DNA of 5,850 bases, taken from positions 1 to 5,850 of the forward strand of contig PNNU01000236.1 of the NCBI GenBank assembly GCA_013824385.1, written 5' to 3'. Positions 1 to 5,291 of this stretch are shown in pieces (position 1 is the first letter of the stretch; every line of letters begins with the position of its first letter). The position numbers were made by a program, and so were the translations under genes. The notes under the pieces are model-generated. The model did no database searches. It was not told the origin of the DNA and saw only the letters and a list, made by a program, of their open reading frames with translations. The stretch comes from Anaerolinea sp. (GTDB taxonomy: Bacteria; Chloroflexota; Anaerolineae; Anaerolineales; Anaerolineaceae).

Positions 1-1
1 G

Positions 2-226
2 GGTAAACCCACTCTGGTGCTTCGTGAAAAAACCGAACGCCCCGAAGGCGTCACCGCAGGTGTGTTGAAGTTGGTGGGCACAGATCCTGAAAAGATCATA
101 ATTGAAACGAAAAGTTTACTGGATGATACAAGAGTTTATCGCATCATGGCGCATGCCGAAAACCCCTTTGGTGACGGGCATGCTGCTGAACGCATTGTCA
201 AAGGTCTGCTGGATTATTCCCTTTAA
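2..226 (+). CDS. wecB: UDP-N-acetylglucosamine 2-epimerase (non-hydrolysing), C-terminal part
   Basis: This is the last 74 codons of a gene that begins before the window; the frame is open from base 2 and ends at a TAA. The visible protein starts GKPTLVLREKTERPEG, continues with VTAGVLKLVGTD and has NPFGDGHAAERIV near its end. These are the well-known C-terminal motifs of the WecB/MnaA family (compare RDTTERPE, AGTxxLVGTD and NPYGDGxAxxRI). The family interconverts UDP-GlcNAc and UDP-ManNAc in the cytosol, and the TERPE segment lies in the UDP-binding C-terminal domain. The product feeds ManNAc or ManNAcA into surface polysaccharide, teichoic-acid-like polymers or glycans. A GTG inside the fragment is not the true start, because homology runs upstream of it to the window edge. 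The glycosyltransferase 15 bases downstream on the same strand fits a glycan locus. Family assignment is firm; the exact polymer is unknown. Confidence 0.93.
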   Translation, partial: GKPTLVLREKTERPEGVTAGVLKLVGTDPEKIIIETKSLLDDTRVYRIMAHAENPFGDGHAAERIVKGLLDYSL

Positions 227-241
227 CCGGCCCATTACTTC

Positions 242-1258
242 ATGAAAAAAACCATTTGTATTCTTCCACAAAAGATAGGGCGCGGCGGACCGGGGTCTTT
301 TCACTCCAGGTTTGCGGCGGTACTCTCTGCTCGCGGATATTATGTCAACCATGATGCACTTGACCCTTCCAATTCGGTTATTCTGGTGATCGGCGGTACA
401 CGGCACATTGGCGTACTCAGAGAAGCCAAACGCAACGGCGTGCGCATTGTGCAACGCCTTAATGGCATGAACTGGGTACACCGCCAAACCCGCACCGGGG
501 TCAAACATTTTTTGCGTGCCGAAGTGAACAACTGGATTTTGAAGACTATCCGCGGCATGGCAGATCAAATCGTCTATCAAAGTAACTTTACTCAGGGATG
601 GTGGACTCGTGTCTATGGTCAGACGAAACGACCCGGCCGGGTAATCTATAACGGCGTAAACCTTGATGTTTTTAATCCACTTGGAGCCGGCAGCCCGCCG
701 ACAGACAAGACTCGCATTCTTCTTGTGGAGGGCAATCTGGGCAGTGGATATGAAGGCGGACTGGATTCGGCAGTTAAGATGGCAAAATTGCTGACGAGTC
801 GTCAACCCACACCTGTAGAGCTTATGGTCGTGGGTAGTGTTCCTGCAAATCTCAAAATCAGTTATCTCGGTTGTGGTGTCGATATCCTCTGGAAGGGGCT
901 GGTCAAACGTGAAGCCATCCCCGAGATTGACCGCTCCGCTCATGTATTCTTTTCTTCAGATATTAATGCGGCCTGCCCCAATTCGGTGGTTGAGGCGCTG
1001 GCTTGCGGTCTGCCGGTGATTGGTTATGATACCGGTTCACTAGCAGAACTGATAACCAGTGAATGCGGTGCGGTTGCTCGTTACGGCGCCGACCCCTGGA
1101 AGCTCCAAAAACCTGATATTCACGCCCTGGTGGATGCCGCCCAGCAGGCGTTAACCAACCAGCCTCAAAAACGCGTTGCTGCCAGAGCACGTGCGGAAGA
1201 AGCTTTTAATATTGAGCACATCGTGGATCAGTATTTGGAAGTGTTATTGGATCTATAA
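242..1258 (+). CDS. GT4-like glycosyltransferase (GT-B fold)
   Basis: This 338-residue cytosolic or membrane-associated enzyme is predicted to transfer a sugar from a nucleotide donor to a growing glycan. The N-terminal domain begins with a strand (residues 3-9) and a GRGGPGSF loop (13-20), as in many GT4 enzymes. The linker region carries VIYNGVNLDVFNP (134-146). The C-terminal donor-binding domain has VELMVVGS (192-199) and CPNSVVEALACGLPVIGYD (245-263). Glu251 is the second Glu of the usual EX7E motif. The first position (243) is Ala, as in subfamilies with a D/N-x-x-CPNS version of the motif. No transmembrane helix or signal peptide is seen. The ATG at 242 matches the family N-terminus but has no good Shine-Dalgarno site, so translation may depend on the epimerase ending 15 bases upstream. 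The gene ends with two consecutive TAA codons. Substrate and linkage cannot be read from the sequence. Confidence 0.9.
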   Translation: MKKTICILPQKIGRGGPGSFHSRFAAVLSARGYYVNHDALDPSNSVILVIGGTRHIGVLREAKRNGVRIVQRLNGMNWVHRQTRTGVKHFLRAEVNNWILKTIRGMADQIVYQSNFTQGWWTRVYGQTKRPGRVIYNGVNLDVFNPLGAGSPPTDKTRILLVEGNLGSGYEGGLDSAVKMAKLLTSRQPTPVELMVVGSVPANLKISYLGCGVDILWKGLVKREAIPEIDRSAHVFFSSDINAACPNSVVEALACGLPVIGYDTGSLAELITSECGAVARYGADPWKLQKPDIHALVDAAQQALTNQPQKRVAARARAEEAFNIEHIVDQYLEVLLDL

Positions 1259-1272
1259 TAACTGTTAAATCG

Positions 1273-1578
1273 TCAGCGGTTGCGTCGTAATTCCAACAAT
1301 GTCCCCACAAAAATGATCGCTAAAACTGCAGTAGTGCCTACAATCACCCCCGAGGTAACCGAAGGTTCATTGTCGAGCAAAACAAAACTTGTTGCGGCAT
1401 TTCCGGCGTCTTGACCAATCATGGGGGTTACGGCTGCCGAGTCTTCAGTATAATCCAGGGGTTTTGGTCCGCTTAATAATATGGCAATTACAAGCACACT
1501 GATCACTGCCAGTACGGTGATGATCCTGCTCCCCAATTCGGAACGAAAGATCGCTGAAAAAGTATATTTTTTTGGCAT
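1273..1578 (-). CDS. hypothetical protein with two membrane helices
   Basis: I do not recognise a family for this 101-residue protein. It has a basic N-terminus (MPKKYTF), a first hydrophobic helix at about 19-36 (IITVLAVISVLVIAILLSG), an acidic and polar loop of about 39 residues (37-75), a second helix at about 76-95 and a basic end (ELRRNR). By the positive-inside rule both ends face the cytoplasm and the loop faces out. The ATG at 1578 is supported by AAAAGGA on the minus strand (1588-1594), nine bases before the start, and by a TATAAT box further upstream. The gene is convergent with the glycosyltransferase (14 bases between stops) and lies 100 bases downstream of the last M42 gene on the same strand, so it may be read from its own promoter or by read-through. 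It is likely a real gene because start signals and membrane topology agree; its function is unknown. Confidence 0.72.
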   Translation of the reverse strand: MPKKYTFSAIFRSELGSRIITVLAVISVLVIAILLSGPKPLDYTEDSAAVTPMIGQDAGNAATSFVLLDNEPSVTSGVIVGTTAVLAIIFVGTLLELRRNR

Positions 1579-1587
1579 GAGTTCAGA

Positions 1588-1594
1588 TCCTTTT
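1588..1594 (-). promoter_or_regulatory. Shine-Dalgarno site of the two-helix protein
   Basis: The minus strand reads AAAAGGA here, followed by nine bases before the ATG at 1578. It is a good ribosome-binding site and supports this start for an otherwise unrecognised small gene. Confidence 0.6.
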
Positions 1595-1640
1595 AGCGAG
1601 GCTGTAAAAGAGTCGTCCTCTTTAAATTTCTACTTGGATA

Positions 1641-1646
1641 ATTATA
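1641..1646 (-). promoter_or_regulatory. candidate -10 box upstream of the two-helix gene
   Basis: The minus strand carries a perfect TATAAT in the 100-base gap between the last M42 gene and the 101-residue gene, preceded by a TG. No convincing -35 hexamer is found at 16-18 bases (the sequence there is near GAGCAG). If used, transcription would start near 1634 and give a leader of roughly 55 bases. The region is AT-rich, so a chance match is possible. Confidence 0.35.
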
Positions 1647-1678
1647 CAGTCCTCAGAAAAATGCTGCTCTTGAGATTA

Positions 1679-2671
1679 TTATAAAACGATTGGATTATTC
1701 AACAATGCGCACAAGAGGTCAACCGTCTCTTGAACATCATCCAGATCAACCACTTCTGATGGAGAATGCACATAACGGCATGGGATGGACAGGGCGCCGG
1801 TTGGCATGCCTGATTTGCTGATCTGCATCACCCTTGCATCCGTGGTACCTAAATCTAGCACTTCAAGCTGATAGGCGATCTTGTTCTTTTTGGCGGTTTC
1901 TTCCATCCAGCGCACCACACGTGGATCGCTTAACATGCCCACATCACGCACTTTAATGGCTACACCTTTGCCAAGATCAACCTGCATCTTGATTCCATAA
2001 ATATCGATAGACGGGGTGACATCCAGGGCGATGGCAAGGTCAGGTTCAACCTCATAGGCCGCTGTGGTGGCACCTTTGGATTGCACTTCTTCTTGTGAGC
2101 TGAACACAAAGACCAATTCGTGCGGGCTGTTGTGGATTTTTTTCATAACTTCGATCATTATTGCGCACGCTACGCGGTCATCCAGTGACTTGGCGGAGAC
2201 TCGTTTGCCGAGTTCTACAAAAGAGCGGTCAAACACCCCCACATCACCTATTTTCAACGGGCAGTCTTTATCACTTGTGGCGCCGACATCAATGAAATGG
2301 TTTGCTTGAGTTACGATTTTATGCAAATCATCCGAAAGGTCGTGGTTGATCACCCCATGCACTCCGTTGAGAAAAACGACCCGGCTGCCGGGTAAATATT
2401 GTGGAAACAATGTGCCCAGGTTTGAAAACCGCACCAACCCCGTTTTTTCAACATGGCTGACGATCACGCCGATCTCATCCATGTGGGCGGCAATCATAAT
2501 CCGCAGCCCTTTTTCAGTTTTCCTGCCCATCGTGACGATCAGGCTTCCAAGCGCGTCAACTTTGATATTGGAAGATAATGTCGAGATTTCACCCCGAATG
2601 ACTTCGCGTATGGCCGATTCATAACCGGAGGGTGAAGCAGTTTCGGTAAGTTTTTTGAGTAAACTTTTCAT
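1679..2671 (-). CDS. M42 family metallo-aminopeptidase (third of tandem trio)
   Basis: This 330-residue cytosolic enzyme of the M42 (TET, glutamyl aminopeptidase/endoglucanase-annotated) family removes N-terminal residues from peptides using two metal ions. All key residues are present: His63 and Asp65 in AAHMDEIG, the bridging Asp164 in SLDDR, catalytic Glu194 and ligand Glu195 in SSQEEV, Asp217 in ALDVTP, and His302 in CRYVHSPSEV. It also has the conserved TTDA (276-279). There is no signal peptide. The ATG at 2671 is supported by GGAG on the minus strand at 2677-2680, five bases before it. It lies 23 bases after the stop of the second M42 gene, so it is most likely the last cistron of that operon. 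It ends with tandem TAA TAA. Its D-x-G-x-LSDPR stretch (243-251) is shared with the second paralogue but not the first. Substrate preference cannot be read from the sequence. Confidence 0.94.
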   Translation of the reverse strand: MKSLLKKLTETASPSGYESAIREVIRGEISTLSSNIKVDALGSLIVTMGRKTEKGLRIMIAAHMDEIGVIVSHVEKTGLVRFSNLGTLFPQYLPGSRVVFLNGVHGVINHDLSDDLHKIVTQANHFIDVGATSDKDCPLKIGDVGVFDRSFVELGKRVSAKSLDDRVACAIMIEVMKKIHNSPHELVFVFSSQEEVQSKGATTAAYEVEPDLAIALDVTPSIDIYGIKMQVDLGKGVAIKVRDVGMLSDPRVVRWMEETAKKNKIAYQLEVLDLGTTDARVMQISKSGMPTGALSIPCRYVHSPSEVVDLDDVQETVDLLCALLNNPIVL

Positions 2672-2676
2672 TTCAG

Positions 2677-2680
2677 CTCC
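2677..2680 (-). promoter_or_regulatory. Shine-Dalgarno site of the third M42 gene
   Basis: GGAG on the minus strand lies five bases before the ATG at 2671, inside the 23-base gap after the second M42 gene. It fixes this start and argues for translation within the operon transcript. Confidence 0.6.
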
Positions 2681-2694
2681 AATTCCTGGCGGGG

Positions 2695-3777
2695 TTAAGC
2701 CCGATCACCAGAGAGGACTTCGGGGGTCAAGGCAGCGAGTGCTTGCTTCAGCAGGTTGATCGTGTCTTGCCAGTCGCTGATGCGTGCCAGCATGACTGCA
2801 GTATGCGCATAGCGACCAGGGACGGACACTGACACGGAGGGGATGCCTCCGCGAGTAACGTGCAGGGCGCCGGCATCCGTGCCGCCGCCTCCGGGTTGGC
2901 GATATTGATAATTGATGTTGTTTTCTTCTGCAACCCGAGTTAAAAAGCGAATCAAGCGGGGATCTGAAAGCGTGCCGCGATCGGCAATATAAATGGCTGG
3001 CCCGCCGCCGAGTTTGCAATTGTATTGAGTGTTTTCTTTGCCATCCGGCCGTTCAAAGTCAAATGCAGGAGTGGAATCCACGGCGATGGGCAATTGTGGG
3101 TAAAAATCATAAGCAGCCACCATTGCGCCGCGCAGACCGATTTCTTCCTGCACGGTGAAGGCAGCCAACAGTTCAATATGGTCTGGGGCGGATTTGAGCA
3201 GTTCGATCAGGGTGGCGCAGCCCAGGCGATTATCCAGTGCTTTGGCAAATATGGCGTCACCTGAACGCACGAATTTGGCGCCGTAAGCGGCGAAATCTCC
3301 CCGTTTGGCTTTGCCTTTACCCGCCGGGCCAAGGTCAATGCGCATGCCGTGCTGTGAGATTACAGAGTGCATTTCGTCTTCCGTCGACAGATGGATAGGC
3401 TTGCTGCCAATCACACCGGGCAGCTTCTCGCTGCCAACACACACCGGTTTTGAAAGGAACTGCCGTTCATCACCGCCCCCGACCTGTTCAAATTCATACA
3501 AGCCGTCGCCGTCTTCTTCAACAATCATAAAGCCGACTTCATCCATATGGGCGTCAAGCATTACCTTGAACGCATTCGGTGTCTTGGCGTGTTTGATCAC
3601 CAGCAGGTTGCCCATGGCGTCCACTTTGATCTCATCAACATAGTGAGAGATTTTTTTACGGATGAGATCGCGGATTTCAATCTCGTTACCCGATACGCCG
3701 TTGGCGTTGGTTAATTCTTCCAGAAGAACAAGTTGCGCTTTACCAATGTGGAAGGTGGATTTCGCCTGAGGGCTCAT
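2695..3777 (-). CDS. M42 family metallo-aminopeptidase (second of tandem trio)
   Basis: This 360-residue cytosolic di-metal aminopeptidase has all M42 active-site residues: His77 and Asp79 in DAHMDEVG, Asp182 in ALDNR, catalytic Glu211 and Glu212 in TVQEEIG, Asp234 in AVDSTP, and His325 in GRYAHTAVM. GGGGTDAG (296-303) is the conserved Thr-Asp loop. It has a somewhat longer N-terminus than its two neighbours and no signal peptide. Met329 sits where the other two copies have Glu (H-x-x-x-E after the last ligand), which may alter the site without removing metal binding. The ATG at 3777 overlaps the TGA of the first M42 gene (ATGA) and is preceded by GAGGAG at 3786-3791, so translation is probably coupled. 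It is more like the third copy than the first in its SDPR segment (271-274). The family call is firm; specificity is unknown. Confidence 0.94.
   Translation of the reverse strand: MSPQAKSTFHIGKAQLVLLEELTNANGVSGNEIEIRDLIRKKISHYVDEIKVDAMGNLLVIKHAKTPNAFKVMLDAHMDEVGFMIVEEDGDGLYEFEQVGGGDERQFLSKPVCVGSEKLPGVIGSKPIHLSTEDEMHSVISQHGMRIDLGPAGKGKAKRGDFAAYGAKFVRSGDAIFAKALDNRLGCATLIELLKSAPDHIELLAAFTVQEEIGLRGAMVAAYDFYPQLPIAVDSTPAFDFERPDGKENTQYNCKLGGGPAIYIADRGTLSDPRLIRFLTRVAEENNINYQYRQPGGGGTDAGALHVTRGGIPSVSVSVPGRYAHTAVMLARISDWQDTINLLKQALAALTPEVLSGDRA
3774..3777 (-). other. ATGA stop-start overlap between first and second M42 genes
   Basis: The TGA of the upstream peptidase and the ATG of the next share four bases. 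This is the classic arrangement for translational coupling and shows that the two peptidases are made from one message, probably at matched levels. Confidence 0.85.
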
Positions 3778-4838
3778 AATGCTTTCTCCTCAAACAAAGC
3801 GGTAAACGAATCCGGATTGAGTTCAGTAATAAAGCGTGCCAACAGTCGGCCTGTGCGTGTTATATCTTTCAGCGAGGCCATCTCAATTGAGGTGTGCATG
3901 TATCGCAAGCTCATTCCCAATACCTGGGTTGGAATACCGTTTGCAGTGATCTGCATGGCCATCCCGTCCGTGCCAGAACTGGTTGGCATGGCTTCAATAA
4001 AATAAGGTATGTCGAGATCTTCGGCGATTGAGATCATTTTTTGGGTGAGAGCGGGGTGATTGTTGGCGCCAAATCCGATGGCAGGACCTTCTCCAAGCGG
4101 AAATGTGCGGTAATCATTCGAACCGGGACCCTTGGCAAAAGTGACATCCACGGCAAAGGCCAGGTCAGGGCGCACATTAAAGGTGGATGTCGCAGCCCCG
4201 ATTGCGAAGACTTCTTCTTGACTGGTGGCAGCAGCCACCACGTTGCAGTCCAGGTTGTAGTTTCTGATTTCGTGCAGACAAAGGGTCAATGCTGCCACTG
4301 ATGCGCGGTTGTCCAGGCTGTGGCCAGCAATATATCCGCCGGAAAGTTCAAAAGGTGGTTGTGCAAAAGAAATCAGGTCACCTGGTTTAACCATACCGGC
4401 AAGTTCTTTTTCGGTTAATCCGGTATCCACAAATAATTGAGCCTTTGTAGGGGCTTTACTTGAAGTTTGATTGTTGACCAGGCGATCCGGGATCATCTGT
4501 ACCAATCCGGGAAGCTCTTTTTTACCGTGCACAGTGACCAATTGGCCGGGTAACACCCGCGGATCGATGCCGCCAACTGTGGAGATTAATAAAAATCCAT
4601 TCTTGATCTGTTTGACCATCAGCCCGATGGCGTCCATGTGGGCGGCGATCATCAATGTGGGTCTTTTTTCATTTGAAGCAGCTTTACGCAGGCCGTGCAA
4701 ACTACGCAGTGGGCTGATGGTTAACTCATCAACCAATGGGTGCCATTCTTCTGCAATAAGCTCACTTACAGGTTCTTCATAACCGGAGATCCCGGGTTTG
4801 GACAGCAAGGAGAGCAGGAATGGCGCAATATCCTTCAT
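3774..4838 (-). CDS. M42 family metallo-aminopeptidase (first of tandem trio)
   Basis: I call this protein as 354 residues from the ATG at 4838. A TTG one codon upstream (4841) is in frame, but the Shine-Dalgarno AGGA at 4844-4847 is only two bases from it and five from the ATG. The active site is complete: His67 and Asp69 in AAHMDAIG, Asp176 in SLDNR, catalytic Glu208 and Glu209 in TSQEEV, Asp231 in AVDVTF, and His315 in LRYMHTSIE. Ala70 replaces the Glu usually found in HMDE. Its segment at 256-263 reads GFGANNHP, like the R-G-x-N-x-H/NP branch of M42 proteins, while the other two have SDPR, so it belongs to a different subgroup. It is cytosolic with no signal peptide. It is probably coupled upstream to the Thr/Pro protein and overlaps the next peptidase by four bases. 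Predicted role: release of N-terminal residues from oligopeptides. Confidence 0.93.
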   Translation of the reverse strand: MKDIAPFLLSLLSKPGISGYEEPVSELIAEEWHPLVDELTISPLRSLHGLRKAASNEKRPTLMIAAHMDAIGLMVKQIKNGFLLISTVGGIDPRVLPGQLVTVHGKKELPGLVQMIPDRLVNNQTSSKAPTKAQLFVDTGLTEKELAGMVKPGDLISFAQPPFELSGGYIAGHSLDNRASVAALTLCLHEIRNYNLDCNVVAAATSQEEVFAIGAATSTFNVRPDLAFAVDVTFAKGPGSNDYRTFPLGEGPAIGFGANNHPALTQKMISIAEDLDIPYFIEAMPTSSGTDGMAMQITANGIPTQVLGMSLRYMHTSIEMASLKDITRTGRLLARFITELNPDSFTALFEEKAL

Positions 4839-4842
4839 CAAT

Positions 4843-4847
4843 ATCCT
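4843..4847 (-). promoter_or_regulatory. Shine-Dalgarno site overlapping the upstream stop codon
   Basis: AGGAT on the minus strand overlaps the TAG (4846-4848) that ends the Thr/Pro protein and lies just before the first M42 start. It decides between TTG 4841 (two bases from AGGA) and ATG 4838 (five bases), favouring the ATG. The overlap implies that terminating ribosomes can re-initiate on the peptidase. Confidence 0.65.
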
Positions 4848-5253
4848 ATGGGGCTGCGGTTACAATTACAGCCATTGTTTCTGTTGGAGTAGGTTCCAGG
4901 GTAGCTGTTTCTGTTGCAGAAGGAGCCAAGGTGGCAGTGTTTGTCGGCGTATTCATAGGTGTATTGGTCGGTATGGAATACGTAATCGTAGCTGATGGCT
5001 CAAGGGTATTGGTGGGGGTGGGGGTATCCAGAAACGGGCTGGTGGGGATAGGCGGCAGTGTTGCCGTGGGAAGTCCTCCCCATGGATCAATGGTGGCGGT
5101 CAACGTCACCGTAGGAGTGATTTTCTGTTGGTTAATGGCATTATTGCCAATCCATAATACAATCATGCCCAGCAGGTAACAGGGCAGTGTCGCAAAAATG
5201 ATTACGATCAGGGTAGAACGAAGTTTGTTTTTACGAACCGGATTTGGAACCAT
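4846..5253 (-). CDS. membrane-anchored Thr/Pro-rich hypothetical protein
   Basis: This is a 135-residue protein of unknown function. It has a basic N-terminus (residues 1-13, with R7, K8, K10, R12), one hydrophobic helix at about 14-35 (LIVIIFATLPCYLLGMIVLW core) and then about 90 residues dominated by Thr, Pro, Ala and Ser with TPTPTNT, PTNTP and TPTET repeats. The N-terminus should be inside and the tail outside, either as a membrane-anchored stalk or as a glycosylated surface peptide. Such tails are frequent in Chloroflexota proteins. The ATG at 5253 must be close to the true start because an in-frame TAG lies two codons upstream. AGGAT sits directly before it, and an AAGGTGAG lies further up at 5267-5274, neither ideally spaced. 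It lies 38 bases after the VWA gene, and its stop overlaps the ribosome site of the first M42 gene, so it is part of the operon. Confidence 0.75.
   Translation of the reverse strand: MVPNPVRKNKLRSTLIVIIFATLPCYLLGMIVLWIGNNAINQQKITPTVTLTATIDPWGGLPTATLPPIPTSPFLDTPTPTNTLEPSATITYSIPTNTPMNTPTNTATLAPSATETATLEPTPTETMAVIVTAAP
4849..5118 (-). repeat. low-complexity Thr/Pro-rich coding repeat
   Basis: Residues 46-135 of the membrane-anchored protein are imperfect Thr-Pro-rich units such as TPTPTNTLEPSATIT and TPTNTATLAPSATETATLEP. The two T-x-T-L-x-PSAT copies (about residues 81-89 and 106-114) suggest internal duplication. Antisense reading gives a Val/Gly-rich frame, explaining a long spurious open frame on the plus strand. 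Confidence 0.65.
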
Positions 5254-5291
5254 ATCCTAATTCTAACTCACCTTTAAGCCATCGGCAGGGT

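Noticed and set aside
116..943. A 275-codon open frame on the minus strand
   Set aside because: It lies opposite the epimerase end and the glycosyltransferase, both of which have clear family motifs. Its translation shows no recognisable domain and it crosses the gene boundary. It is an antisense shadow.
1606..1624. Possible terminator hairpin AAAGAG-TCGTC-CTCTTT before the small membrane gene
   Set aside because: The stem is six pairs, mostly A-T, with only a short T stretch after it on the minus strand. It also lies downstream of the candidate promoter and next to the ribosome site. Too weak to call.
2705..3019. Open frames in other minus-strand frames inside the second M42 gene
   Set aside because: They overlap an intact, motif-complete peptidase and give Arg-rich or Ser-rich translations with no domain.
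1679..4838. Recent gene duplication of the M42 genes
   Set aside because: The three proteins differ in most residues outside the active-site motifs and belong to at least two subgroups. They are old paralogues, and no direct nucleotide repeats are visible.
4820..5179. A 119-codon Val/Gly-rich open frame on the plus strand
   Set aside because: It is the antisense of Thr and Pro codons in the Thr/Pro-rich tail, which read as Val/Gly-type codons on the other strand. The minus-strand gene has better signals and an operon context.
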